Below the pieces are notes generated by a model that saw only the letters and a list, made by a program, of their open reading frames with translations, searched no databases and was not told the DNA's origin. Position numbers and translations under genes: made by a program. A DNA stretch of 64,000 bases from Trebonia sp963843745 (GTDB lineage: Bacteria > Actinomycetota > Actinomycetes > Streptosporangiales > Streptosporangiaceae). The stretch is from assembly GCA_963843745.1 (NCBI GenBank), contig CAWJLP010000007.1, forward strand, positions 1 through 64,000, written 5' to 3'. This document shows, piece by piece, positions 48,764 through 56,136 of the stretch. Position 1 is the stretch's first letter. Every line of letters starts with the position of its first letter.

Positions 48764-49645
48764 CTAGCTGCGGGGGCTGAGCAGCTCGCCAAGGAAGGCG
48801 CGCGCCGCGGCCGACGCCCGCCGCGTCGCGGACGTGGCGACCAGGATGCGCCAGTCCAGCGGGGGATCGACGGCCACGCGCGCCACCCCGTCGAGCTCAC
48901 GGGCGGCCGACGCCGGGACGAAGGCGACACCGAGCCCGTTGCCGACCAGCGCCGCGGCGGTCGCGTAGTCAGCCACCTCGAACGACACCTGCCGGTCGAT
49001 GCCCGCGGCGGCGAACGCCCGGTCGACGATCGCCCGGGTGCCCCAGCCGACGGGGAAGTCGACGAACGTCTCGCCCGCGAGCTCGCCGAGCGGCACGGTG
49101 CCCCGGCCGGCCAGCGGGTGGCTCGCGGCACAGATCAGCGCCATCGGCTCGTGCGCCAGCGGCCGCACCGCCAGCCCGGCCGGCGGCTCGCCGGGCAGCG
49201 ACAGCAGCGCCAGGTCCAGGCCGCCGCTGGCTACCTCGCGCGCCATCTCGGCGGATCCGCCGGGCATCGCTCGCAGCCGGACCAGCACGCCAGGGTGCCG
49301 CTCGTGGAACCTGGCGAGCACGGCGGGCACGTCCACCGACCCGGTGGAGATCATCGTGCCGACGAACAGCGTGCCGCGCAGTCCCGCGGTCGCCTCGGCC
49401 ACCGCGTCCGCCGCCGCCTGCGCGGCGGCGAGCGTCGCCCGCGCTTCGGGCAGCAGCGCCTGGCCGGCCTCGGTCAGCGTCACCCGGTGCCGGTCCCGGT
49501 CGAACAGCGCCGCCCCGAGTTCCCGCTCGAGGCCCTGGATCGCGCTCGACACACCGGACTGCACCACGTGCAGCCGCCGTGACGCCCGGGTGAACGACAG
49601 CTCCTCCGCGACCGCGACGAAGTACTCCAGGTGGCGCAGCTCCAC
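48764..49645 (-). CDS. LysR-family transcriptional regulator
   Basis: The 293-residue protein has the LysR HTH (MELRHLEYFVAVAEELSFTRASRRLHVVQSGVSSAIQGLERELGAALFDRD, residues 1-51) and a periplasmic-binding-type effector domain (about 90-290: GTLFVGTMISTGSVDVPAVLARF, LRAMPGGSAEMAREVASGGLDLALLSLPGEP). Uncommonly for this family, the likely target (MFS gene) is downstream on the same strand, not divergent. The upstream gap to 49717 is short. Confidence 0.93.
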   Translation of the reverse strand: MELRHLEYFVAVAEELSFTRASRRLHVVQSGVSSAIQGLERELGAALFDRDRHRVTLTEAGQALLPEARATLAAAQAAADAVAEATAGLRGTLFVGTMISTGSVDVPAVLARFHERHPGVLVRLRAMPGGSAEMAREVASGGLDLALLSLPGEPPAGLAVRPLAHEPMALICAASHPLAGRGTVPLGELAGETFVDFPVGWGTRAIVDRAFAAAGIDRQVSFEVADYATAAALVGNGLGVAFVPASAARELDGVARVAVDPPLDWRILVATSATRRASAAARAFLGELLSPRS

Positions 49646-49717
49646 ACGCCTATCATCTCTCCCGCGAAACAGCTACGGAGACGGAGCCACCACGCGGCCG
49701 TTCGGAATAAGAGTTCT

Positions 49718-50305
49718 TTACCGCCAGTCATTGGGCGGAGTGGGCGACGAGCCAGGACGGTCCACGGGTTCGGTCCGCTCGTATGCCTGAGGCCGAGGCT
49801 GACCGTACGCCTGGGGACGAGGCTGATCGTATGCCGGCGGGACGGTGCGGCTGATGCGGATGGCCCGGGCGGACACCGCGCTGAGCAGCGACGCGATCGC
49901 GATGCCGAGTATCAGGTTGACGATGGCGGTCGCGGTCTTCTGCTCCAGCGGCGCGCTCGTGCTGAACGGGTACACCACCGCTGCCAGCGTCGCCAGGCCC
50001 ACGATCCAGCCGAAGAAGACGCGCGGCGCCGGCGCGCCAAGCTCCAGCAGGTACAGCACCCCCGCCGCGATGAGCGCAGCAAGCGCCGCGAGGAGCACGT
50101 ACTCGCCAGTGTGCGCGTTGCCCCAGGCGCCGTCGCCCGTCGGCGCCAGGATGGGGATGTTCAGCGCCCACCGGCTGACCAGGATGCCGACCAGTGCGAT
50201 CAGTGCCGCCACGATGGCGGTCGCCGCCGCCCCGGCCCAGAACTGAGCGGCGTCAGGCCGGACGCGGATGGCACCCGCGCCGTTGGGCGATGCGGGATAT
50301 GACAT
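49718..50305 (-). CDS. DUF6069-like membrane protein
   Basis: The 195-residue protein has four TM helices (AAQFWAGAAATAIVAALIALVGILVSRW, TGEYVLLAALAALIAAGVLYLLELGAP, RVFFGWIVGLATLAAVVYPFS, TAIVNLILGIAIASLLSAVSARAI). The pattern, with LVSRWALNIPILAPTGDG after TM1, resembles the DUF6069 family. The tail repeats PQAYGQPRPQAYERTEPVDRP. CGAGGTG precedes ATG 50305; the frame opens at 50380 but has no site there. The function is unknown. Confidence 0.75.
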   Translation of the reverse strand: MSYPASPNGAGAIRVRPDAAQFWAGAAATAIVAALIALVGILVSRWALNIPILAPTGDGAWGNAHTGEYVLLAALAALIAAGVLYLLELGAPAPRVFFGWIVGLATLAAVVYPFSTSAPLEQKTATAIVNLILGIAIASLLSAVSARAIRISRTVPPAYDQPRPQAYGQPRPQAYERTEPVDRPGSSPTPPNDWR

Positions 50306-50389
50306 GTGCACCTCGCACGGGTTTTTTAAGCTTTGTCGGAGGTTGAGGTACCCGTGCGGGCGCGGCGAAATCCTAGTCAAACCCTCCTG

Positions 50390-51220
50390 TTACATCTGCG
50401 GGAGCAGCGCGGCGAGGAGTTCGCCGATTCTGGCGGCCGAGGCGCGAGCGGCGTCCAGTACCTCCCGGTGATCGAGTGGCTGCTCGCTCAGGCCGGCGGC
50501 GGGGTTCGTGACCAGCGAGATCGCGAGTACTTCCGCGCCGAGGTGGCGCGCGGCGATCGTTTCGAGCGCGGTGGACATGCCGACGAGATCGGCGCCCGCG
50601 GTGCGCAGCATCCTGATCTCGGCGGGCGTCTCGTAGTGCGGCCCGGGAAGCATGGCGTACACGCCCTCGGCGAGTGCCGGGTCGTGCCGCCGCGCCAGGT
50701 CGCGCAGCCGCCTCGAGTACGCCTCAGTGAGGTCGGTGAACCGCGACGGGTACCCGGCGGGGATCGGCCCGGACAGCGGGGAGCGGCCGGTGAGGTTCAG
50801 GTGATCGCTGATCAGCACCGGCTGCCCGACCGCGTACGCGGGGTTGATGCCGCCCGCTGCGTTGGTCAGCACGACCGTCCGGCAGCCGGCCGCGATCGCG
50901 GTGCGGACGCCGTGCACCACGGTGTGCGGGGCGTGTCCCTCGTACATGTGCACGCGGCCGAGGAACAGCAGTATCCGGTGGTTGCCGTCCTTTATGTACC
51001 GAACGGCCGGTGAGTGACCCTCGGTCGTCGGCCGCTCGAACCCGCCGAGGTCGGCGAGCGGCACTTCGAGCTCCGCCGCGCCGATCGCGTCGGCGGCGGC
51101 CAGCCAGCCGGAGCCGAGCACCACGGCCGCGTCGAAATCCGGCACGCCGGTCAGGCTCTTCAAGGTGGCGGCGCTGGCTTCGGCCCTGGCGAACGGGTCA
51201 GGTGCGTGCACGTCGGTCAT
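50390..51220 (-). CDS. purine-nucleoside phosphorylase
   Basis: The ~276-residue enzyme matches the trimeric PNP family: AAVVLGSGWLAAADAIG (phosphate-binding glycine loop), GHSPAVRYIKDGNHRILLFLGRVHMYEGHAPHTVVHGVRTAI, TVVLTNAAGGINPAY (the Asn-Ala-Ala-Gly purine-site loop), LPGPHYETPAEIRMLRTAGADLVGMSTALE and ISLVTNPAAGLSEQPLDH. It cleaves inosine or guanosine with phosphate for purine salvage. ATG 51220 is used; ATG 51232 is in frame 4 codons earlier. Confidence 0.95.
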   Translation of the reverse strand: MTDVHAPDPFARAEASAATLKSLTGVPDFDAAVVLGSGWLAAADAIGAAELEVPLADLGGFERPTTEGHSPAVRYIKDGNHRILLFLGRVHMYEGHAPHTVVHGVRTAIAAGCRTVVLTNAAGGINPAYAVGQPVLISDHLNLTGRSPLSGPIPAGYPSRFTDLTEAYSRRLRDLARRHDPALAEGVYAMLPGPHYETPAEIRMLRTAGADLVGMSTALETIAARHLGAEVLAISLVTNPAAGLSEQPLDHREVLDAARASAARIGELLAALLPQM

Positions 51221-51239
51221 GGTGCCGATCATCTCGCAG

Positions 51240-51419
51240 TATGGCGGCGCCTGTCACGGACCGTGTTATAAGCCTGTGATTAGCGTCACAGAATAGCGCG
51301 TAAACCCGTTAAGGCTTTTTCCGGCCTTTCTCGGCGAAGTTGCAGGCGGGTGAACTTCCTTTCTGGCAATGTTGATCGCCAGCGGTAACAGGTGGGCGGC
51401 ACGGACCGAAGGGACTGCG
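51240..51419 (+). promoter_or_regulatory. structured leader of the transglycosylase-like gene, possible c-di-AMP (ydaO) riboswitch
   Basis: An outer stem GGCGA/TCGCC (51333-37 with 51376-80) encloses GAAGTT/AACTTC (51336-41 with 51353-58). GGGTGAAC, AGCGGTAAC, GGTGGGCGG and CCGAAGGGA occur in the order found in ydaO leaders of actinobacterial cell-wall hydrolase genes. Conservation is partial, so this is only a candidate. Confidence 0.35.
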
Positions 51420-52229
51420 TTGTCACGAAACCGGACAGCGATGCTGGAAGAGACAAGGCCACAGTTGCGAACGGCAGTTACGACGAGCGAGTCGCGGAGT
51501 CCTGTCACTGCCACGGGGGCCTACGTCGCAGCTGGCGGGCCACGCAGGACACGGCGCAAGCGGGGCCTGATCCGCAGGACCGGCATCATCCTCCCGGCGC
51601 TCGGGCTGGCTGTGCTGCTCGTCGCCGTGGTGGCTGGCGCCGCTTACGTGATGACCCCCCGGGGCACCGGCGCGAGCAGCCTGGCCGAGGCCATCGACGC
51701 GCTCCCGCAGAACAACTCGGTCGCGCTGCTCGAGCAGGAGCGCACGACGCTGATCGACATGAGCAGCGCCGTCAGGACGCTCAGCGTGGTGGCGAAGCCG
51801 GCGACGGTGAGCCCGTCGGACATGGCCGCGGCGACGCAGACCGCCTCTTCCTCCTCCTCCGGCAGTTCGAGCAGCACCTCGACCGGCGGCGGCGTCACCA
51901 CGGTCAGCGCCCCGGCGCCCGACCCGGGGACCGCGCAGAGCATCGCGTACAACATGCTGCCGTCGTTCGGCTTCAGCCAGTCGTCGCAGTGGGGCTGCCT
52001 GCTCAACATCTGGAACCGCGAGAGCGGCTGGAACTACCAGGCGGAGAACCCGTACTCCGGCGCGTACGGCATCCCGCAGGCGCTGCCCGGCTCGAAGATG
52101 GCCAGCGCGGGCGCGGACTGGCAGACCAACCCGGCCACCCAGATCAAATGGGGCCTCGGGTATATCCAGTCCATTTACGGCACCCCGTGCGGCGCGTGGG
52201 ATTTCGAGCTTGCCAACGGATATTATTAA
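51420..52229 (+). CDS. membrane-anchored transglycosylase-like protein
   Basis: The ~269-residue protein has a basic N-terminus, one TM helix (about residues 55-78: TGIILPALGLAVLLVAVVAGAAYVM), a Ser/Thr-rich linker (SSSSSGSSSSTSTGGG) and a C-terminal lysozyme-like/SLT domain (about 190-269): WGCLLNIWNRESGWNYQAENPYSGAYGIPQALPGSKMASAG with the catalytic Glu of ESGW. TTG 51420 with GAAGGGA 6 bases upstream is the likely start; the frame opens at 51369. It would trim peptidoglycan. A paralogue of the same domain is at 55257. Confidence 0.82.
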   Translation: MSRNRTAMLEETRPQLRTAVTTSESRSPVTATGAYVAAGGPRRTRRKRGLIRRTGIILPALGLAVLLVAVVAGAAYVMTPRGTGASSLAEAIDALPQNNSVALLEQERTTLIDMSSAVRTLSVVAKPATVSPSDMAAATQTASSSSSGSSSSTSTGGGVTTVSAPAPDPGTAQSIAYNMLPSFGFSQSSQWGCLLNIWNRESGWNYQAENPYSGAYGIPQALPGSKMASAGADWQTNPATQIKWGLGYIQSIYGTPCGAWDFELANGYY

Positions 52230-52333
52230 ATCCTTCTTACGGCCAATAGAATCGCCTTGACAAAGGCAATTCCCCGGTCCGGTCGCCCGCATTCCCGGGT
52301 ACAGCCGCCCGCCACCGCCCACCACCGCCCACC

Positions 52334-52393
52334 GAATGTGGTCGATGTGACATCGTCTACCAAAGAGCGTGGTCGGTGTCACATTGGCTACGT
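52334..52393. repeat. 60-bp inverted repeat, left arm
   Basis: It matches the reverse complement of 53470-53529 at roughly 80 percent of positions, including an unbroken identical run from GTGGTCGATG to CAAAGAG. The two arms bracket the AbiEi-like gene. Confidence 0.8.
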
Positions 52394-52417
52394 TCCTAGT
52401 GCTCACGGTCGGTGGTA

Positions 52418-53380
52418 TTAGCCGTCGACCATCGTGACGATGGGCAGGAGCGGCCTCGCGTGTCCTGCGGCGATCGCCCTGCGGAGGTCGGCAAGCACTA
52501 TCCGCGACTCGGTCGCGATAACGCTGGGCAGCCAGTGCTGAACGTTGATGCCATAGCTTTCCATGCGATTGTGGCGCATTTGCGTGGCCCGATAGTCAGC
52601 AGCTTCCATGTGGTACTCACGTGAATCAACCTCACCCGCGACACCCGCCCGTTGCCACCAGGCGTCGGGCTTGGCGATGAAGTCCCCGTCCGGGGTATAC
52701 AACCGGGCGTTATAGAGCGGCTTCTCCAGGTCCGAGTGGTCGATCAGCTTCTTGAGGTCGGCTTCGGCCGACGACCGGACGCCGTCGCTCACCTCGGCCA
52801 GCGCCCTTCGCAGGGAGCGTGACCCGGCCGAGGGGCCTTCGTTCAGCTCCTCGATGAGCAACGGCAATGCGCATCGCTTCCGCTGCAGCGCCGCACAGAT
52901 CACGGCTTGCACGTCGCCGAACGATGTCATCTTCCTGGCGGCATCCGCAACAGCGCGATGGGCCGGCGCGAATCGGATCCCGCCGGTCTTGTGCACCTTG
53001 TCCGGCATCCTCGTCGTGCGCTGGATCCGCACGAAGCCCGTGCTTGCGCGCTGTTCATCAGCAGGGATCAAGACGTCGATGAGGTTCAGGCCCGCACACG
53101 TCAAGTGATGCCGCCGGACGGCCACCGCCCCAGTGATCACGCTTCCCGAGCCCGCGTACAACAGAGCCGCGATCTCCCGCTGCTCTTGTGTGGGCGTCCC
53201 CGTCATCGTCAGGTATACCCCGGGAAGCATGGCCCGCCACGGTCCCCCGCGGCGGAGCCGGTAGTCAATCGCTCTTGGCGTCAGCCCGCACTCAAGCGCT
53301 TGCCATCGTGCGACCACGCCGTACTGGATCGGTAGCAGCGCCCACAGGCGTGCCTGATCGTACTGGCAAATGTTTGGCAT
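52418..53380 (-). CDS. AbiEi-like protein with nuclease-like C-terminal domain, inside an inverted-repeat unit
   Basis: The 320-residue protein starts with a winged-helix segment (about 10-60: ALLPIQYGVVARWQALECGLTPRAIDYRLRRGGPWRAMLPGVYLT) of the AbiEi antitoxin type. A middle domain (GAVAVRRHHLTCAGLNLIDVLIP) follows. The end (about 215-300: KPLYNARLYTPDGDFIAKPDAWW, then AGVAGEVDSREYHMEAADYRATQMRHNRMESYGINVQHW) resembles a DUF559/Vsr-type restriction-endonuclease fold with D and E-x-D residues. No AbiEii toxin gene is adjacent. ATG 53380 or GTG 53386 starts it. The gene sits between 60-bp inverted repeats and may be part of a mobile unit. Confidence 0.78.
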   Translation of the reverse strand: MPNICQYDQARLWALLPIQYGVVARWQALECGLTPRAIDYRLRRGGPWRAMLPGVYLTMTGTPTQEQREIAALLYAGSGSVITGAVAVRRHHLTCAGLNLIDVLIPADEQRASTGFVRIQRTTRMPDKVHKTGGIRFAPAHRAVADAARKMTSFGDVQAVICAALQRKRCALPLLIEELNEGPSAGSRSLRRALAEVSDGVRSSAEADLKKLIDHSDLEKPLYNARLYTPDGDFIAKPDAWWQRAGVAGEVDSREYHMEAADYRATQMRHNRMESYGINVQHWLPSVIATESRIVLADLRRAIAAGHARPLLPIVTMVDG

Positions 53381-53469
53381 ATGCACAGAGTGTCAGCAGG
53401 GTGTGACATTCCGGCGAACAGCGGCGCCGCCAGCCTAGGGTCAACGATGCCTCCCGCAGGGCCACGCCG

Positions 53470-53529
53470 AACGTGGTCGATGTCCCATCGACCACACTCT
53501 TTGGTAGACGATGTCACATCGACCACGTT
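53470..53529. repeat. 60-bp inverted repeat, right arm
   Basis: The arm begins AACGTGGTCGATG and ends with the complement CATCGACCACGTT, so it is itself palindromic. Internally GTGGTCGATG-TCC-CATCGACCAC forms a perfect 10-bp hairpin. It pairs with 52334-52393. Confidence 0.8.
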
Positions 53530-53530
53530 G

Positions 53531-53566
53531 GGGCGGCGGCCGGAGCTGGGGCGGCGGCCGGAGCTG
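53531..53566. repeat. 18-bp tandem repeat, two units
   Basis: GGGCGGCGGCCGGAGCTG occurs twice in direct succession just outside the right arm and before the ABC ATPase stop. No function is evident. Confidence 0.7.
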
Positions 53567-53576
53567 GGGCTGGGGG

Positions 53577-54332
53577 TTACCGCGCGGCCCTCGCCGAGGG
53601 AGGCCCGGAAGCCGCGGCCGGCGAGCGGGGGGCGCCGCCCGTTCCGAGGTCCGCGGAAACGCGGCCGTCACGGACCATGACCACGCGGTCGGCGTACGAC
53701 GCGACCCGCGCGTCGTGGGTGACCACGACGACCGTGGCGCCTTGCTGGCGGGCCAGCCCGGTCAGCAGGTCCATGACCTTCTCGCCGGTCAGCGAGTCCA
53801 GCGACCCGGTCGGCTCGTCGGCGAAGACCACCTTGGGCGCGAGCGCCAGCGCGCGGGCGACCGCGACGCGCTGCGCCTCGCCGCCGGACAGCTCACCGGT
53901 CCGGCGGCCGCCCTTGTCGCCGAGGCCCAGCCGGTCCAGCCATGACCCCGCCGTCTTGTACGCCAGCTTCCTGCTGGTCCGGTTCAGCAGCAGCGGCAGC
54001 GCAACGTTGTCCGCCGCCGTGAGCTCAGGCACCAGCTGCCCGAACTGGAAGACGAAGCCGAACGCGGTCCGCCGCAGCCGGGTGCGTTCGGCCTCGCTGA
54101 GCGTGTCCAGGCGGTGCCCGTCGAACCACACCTCGCCCCGGTCGGGCTGGAAGATGCCGGCCAGGCAGTGCAGCAGGGTCGACTTGCCCGACCCGCTCGG
54201 GCCCATGATCGCCAGGATCTCGCCCTGGCCGACGGCGATGCTCGCGCCGCGCAGCGCGAGGGTCTGGCCGAAAGACTTGACGATATCGCGCGCCTCGAGC
54301 AGGCAGCCGCGCAGAACAACGGGGGTGCTCAT
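53577..54332 (-). CDS. ABC transporter ATP-binding protein without an adjacent permease (MacB/LolD type)
   Basis: The 251-residue ATPase has Walker A GPSGSGKST (about 44-52), Q-loop region FGFVFQFGQLVPELTAADNVALPL, signature GELSGGEAQRVAVARALA, Walker B VVFADEPTGSLD and H-loop VTHDARV. It belongs to the MacB/FtsE group, which works with FtsX-like permeases. No permease gene follows; downstream comes the inverted-repeat unit. Its ATG overlaps the PadR stop by 4 bases. The permease may have been displaced or lost. Confidence 0.9.
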   Translation of the reverse strand: MSTPVVLRGCLLEARDIVKSFGQTLALRGASIAVGQGEILAIMGPSGSGKSTLLHCLAGIFQPDRGEVWFDGHRLDTLSEAERTRLRRTAFGFVFQFGQLVPELTAADNVALPLLLNRTSRKLAYKTAGSWLDRLGLGDKGGRRTGELSGGEAQRVAVARALALAPKVVFADEPTGSLDSLTGEKVMDLLTGLARQQGATVVVVTHDARVASYADRVVMVRDGRVSADLGTGGAPRSPAAASGPPSARAAR

Positions 54333-54856
54333 CGTGTGCCTACCGCCTCAGCAAGTTCCGCCAGCCGCGCTGACGTCAGCTCGATCCATCGGAGGTCCGC
54401 TTCCAGGTGGAACAGCGCGTGGTCGGCGAGCAGCACGTCGACCAGCGGCCCGGTTCGCTTGATTTCGGTGAGTTGCTGCATGCGCCGGATGTGCGCGGCA
54501 CGCTGGGTGTCGAGGTAGGCCTCGGCCGGCTTGCCGAGCATGAGCGCGAGCGTCACCTTCGCGAACAGCACGGTCTGGAGATGCGGCTCCGGCTCGACCG
54601 CTTCGGCCAGCCACGTGTCGACCTCGTCCCGGCCGGCCGGCGTGATCGCGTAGCGTCGTCTGTCCGGGCCGTCGCCCGGCTCGGCATCCCCCGGAACGAT
54701 CTTGCCGTCGCGGGCCAGCCGGCCGAGTGTCGCGTAGACCTGGCCGAACGGCAGTTGCTTGCCACGCCCGAAGAACGCGTCGTAATCGCGCTTGAGGTCG
54801 TATCCATGGCTCGGCTCGCGTTCGAGCAAGCCGAGAAGGGTCAAAGGAACGCTCAC
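54329..54856 (-). CDS. PadR-family transcriptional regulator
   Basis: The ~175-residue protein has the PadR winged helix (LTLLGLLEREPSHGYDLKRDYDAFFGRGKQLPFGQVYATLGRLARDGKIV, about 5-55, and RRRYAITPAGRDEVDTWLAEAVEP) and a C-terminal helical dimer domain. I chose GTG 54856 because a TTGCGT-N17-TATAGT promoter ends exactly 6 bases before it, predicting a leaderless mRNA; the ATG at 54871 lies inside that promoter. It is co-transcribed with the ABC ATPase and probably represses the pair through the overlapping palindrome. Confidence 0.85.
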   Translation of the reverse strand: MSVPLTLLGLLEREPSHGYDLKRDYDAFFGRGKQLPFGQVYATLGRLARDGKIVPGDAEPGDGPDRRRYAITPAGRDEVDTWLAEAVEPEPHLQTVLFAKVTLALMLGKPAEAYLDTQRAAHIRRMQQLTEIKRTGPLVDVLLADHALFHLEADLRWIELTSARLAELAEAVGTR

Positions 54857-54862
54857 GAGCCG

Positions 54863-54891
54863 ACTATACATTGAGTGTATACGCGACGCAA
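54863..54891 (-). promoter_or_regulatory. leaderless promoter with overlapping palindrome upstream of padR-type gene
   Basis: TTGCGT (54891-54886), a 17-base spacer, TATAGT (54868-54863), then 6 bases to GTG 54856. The palindrome TATACA-N5-TGTATA (54865-54881) covers the spacer and -10 box, well placed for repression. Confidence 0.6.
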
Positions 54892-55256
54892 ATAGCCCGA
54901 ATCGGTTGCTTTCTCGTTGCGCAGGCGCAGATTTTGACCAATGTGACGCGTGTCATAGTTGCTACTAGAGAGTAACCGTACTCCCTGGTAAACGGGGGGT
55001 TTCATGTGCGCTGCGCCGGCAACGATGCCTGCCGGAGGGCTGAGAGTGCCGGAATGTGGTCTCGCAATCGTTTGTCGCATGGCATCGTTGACATCCGACA
55101 GCACCCCGCCCGCGTGACGATGACTGCCTGAGGCAGCCGGCACCCTGTCCCGTGCCTAGTCCGTGTGCTGATGTTCGCCTGCCGACGCCGTTGCGCGGAC
55201 GTGGCCATCAGGGGTGAACGCCGATCGCGCTAAGCGCGAACTACTAAAGGTTCATT
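54892..55256 (+). promoter_or_regulatory. 365-base non-coding leader region of the second transglycosylase-like gene
   Basis: No gene fits here. AACGATGCC (55021-29) can pair with GGCATCGTT (55081-89) around an inner CCGGCA/TGCCGG element. A TCGCGC-TAA-GCGCGA hairpin (55225-55239) lies just before AAGG and the TTG start, and GGGGTGAAC precedes it. This looks like a folded RNA leader; a c-di-AMP riboswitch is possible but weakly supported. Confidence 0.4.
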
Positions 55257-56030
55257 TTGGTACGGCATCTCTCCATGCCATCGCTCATGAACGGCAAGCG
55301 TTCCAGGCTGATCACCGTTGCCGCCGCGGGGACTCTGACCCTCGCGACCGCCATTTCGGCGGCCGCCGCGACGTTGCCCGCCGGATCCGCGGCGGGCGCC
55401 GCGGACGCGCACATGCTGACGCAGAAAGTCCACGTTGACACGTTGAGCCCGGCGCAGCGCCAGGTGTCATTCGACACGATGCGGTACGGTCTCGCCCAGC
55501 GACAGACATCGTACGAGTCGGCGGCCGCGAAGGCCGCGGTCGCCAAGGCCGCCGCGCAGCAGGCGGCAGCGGCTAAGGCCGCCGCCGCGAAGGCCGCCGC
55601 CGCGAAGGCCGCCGCGGCCAAGGCAGCGGCCGCGAAGGCCGCCGCACAGCAGGCCGCACAGCAACAGGCCACGCAGCAGCAGGCAGCGCAGCCAACGGCT
55701 GCCCAGCAGCCCGCGGCCAGCGCGCCCTCGGGCTCGCCGCAGCAGATTGCGGAGCAGATGCTGAGCCAGTTCGGCTGGTCGAGCGGCCAGTTCTCCTGCC
55801 TGCAGCCGCTGTGGGCGCTGGAGAGCGGCTGGAACGTCTACGCGAGCAACCCCGGCTCCGGCGCTTACGGCATCCCGCAGGCGCTGCCCGGCTCGAAGAT
55901 GGCGAGCGCGGGGCCGGACTGGCAGAGCGACGCGGCCACCCAGATTCGCTGGGGCCTGACCTACATCCAGGGCATCTACGGGTCGCCGTGCGCCGCCTGG
56001 TCGCACGAGGAAGCGGACGGCTGGTACTGA
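55257..56030 (+). CDS. secreted transglycosylase-like protein with Ala/Lys/Gln-rich helix
   Basis: The 257-residue protein has a Sec signal peptide (NGKRSRLITVAAAGTLTLATAISAAAATLPAGSAAGA), then a long Ala-Lys-Ala repeat helix (about 85-125, AAAKAAAAK units) and Gln-rich linker, and a C-terminal SLT domain (about 160-257): FSCLQPLWALESGWNVYASNPGSGAYGIPQALPGSKMASAG. The domain is closely related to that of the 51420 gene, including catalytic ESGW. TTG 55257 has AAGG 6 bases upstream; ATG 55275 or 55287 are alternatives. It acts in the cell wall. A strong terminator follows. Confidence 0.88.
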   Translation: MVRHLSMPSLMNGKRSRLITVAAAGTLTLATAISAAAATLPAGSAAGAADAHMLTQKVHVDTLSPAQRQVSFDTMRYGLAQRQTSYESAAAKAAVAKAAAQQAAAAKAAAAKAAAAKAAAAKAAAAKAAAQQAAQQQATQQQAAQPTAAQQPAASAPSGSPQQIAEQMLSQFGWSSGQFSCLQPLWALESGWNVYASNPGSGAYGIPQALPGSKMASAGPDWQSDAATQIRWGLTYIQGIYGSPCAAWSHEEADGWY

Positions 56031-56060
56031 CCCGCTAAGAGCAGTACCAGCCAGCGAGAC

Positions 56061-56099
56061 AGCCCGGCCCGCGACCCCCTACGCGGGCCGGGCTCTTTT
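56061..56099 (+). terminator. intrinsic terminator after the transglycosylase-like gene
   Basis: A perfect 13-bp stem (AGCCCGGCCCGCG and complement) with an 8-base loop is followed by TCTTTT. It begins 31 bases after the stop codon. Confidence 0.88.
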
Positions 56100-56136
56100 C
56101 CGCCCGCGCGCCCTCGGCCAGGCCGCGCGCCGGCAG

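Noticed and set aside
55035..55060. GGCTGAGAGTGCC resembling the core of a TPP riboswitch
   Set aside because: The other conserved parts (GAACCTGA and the 3' stem) are missing, and the downstream gene is a wall-hydrolase-like protein, not a thiamine gene.
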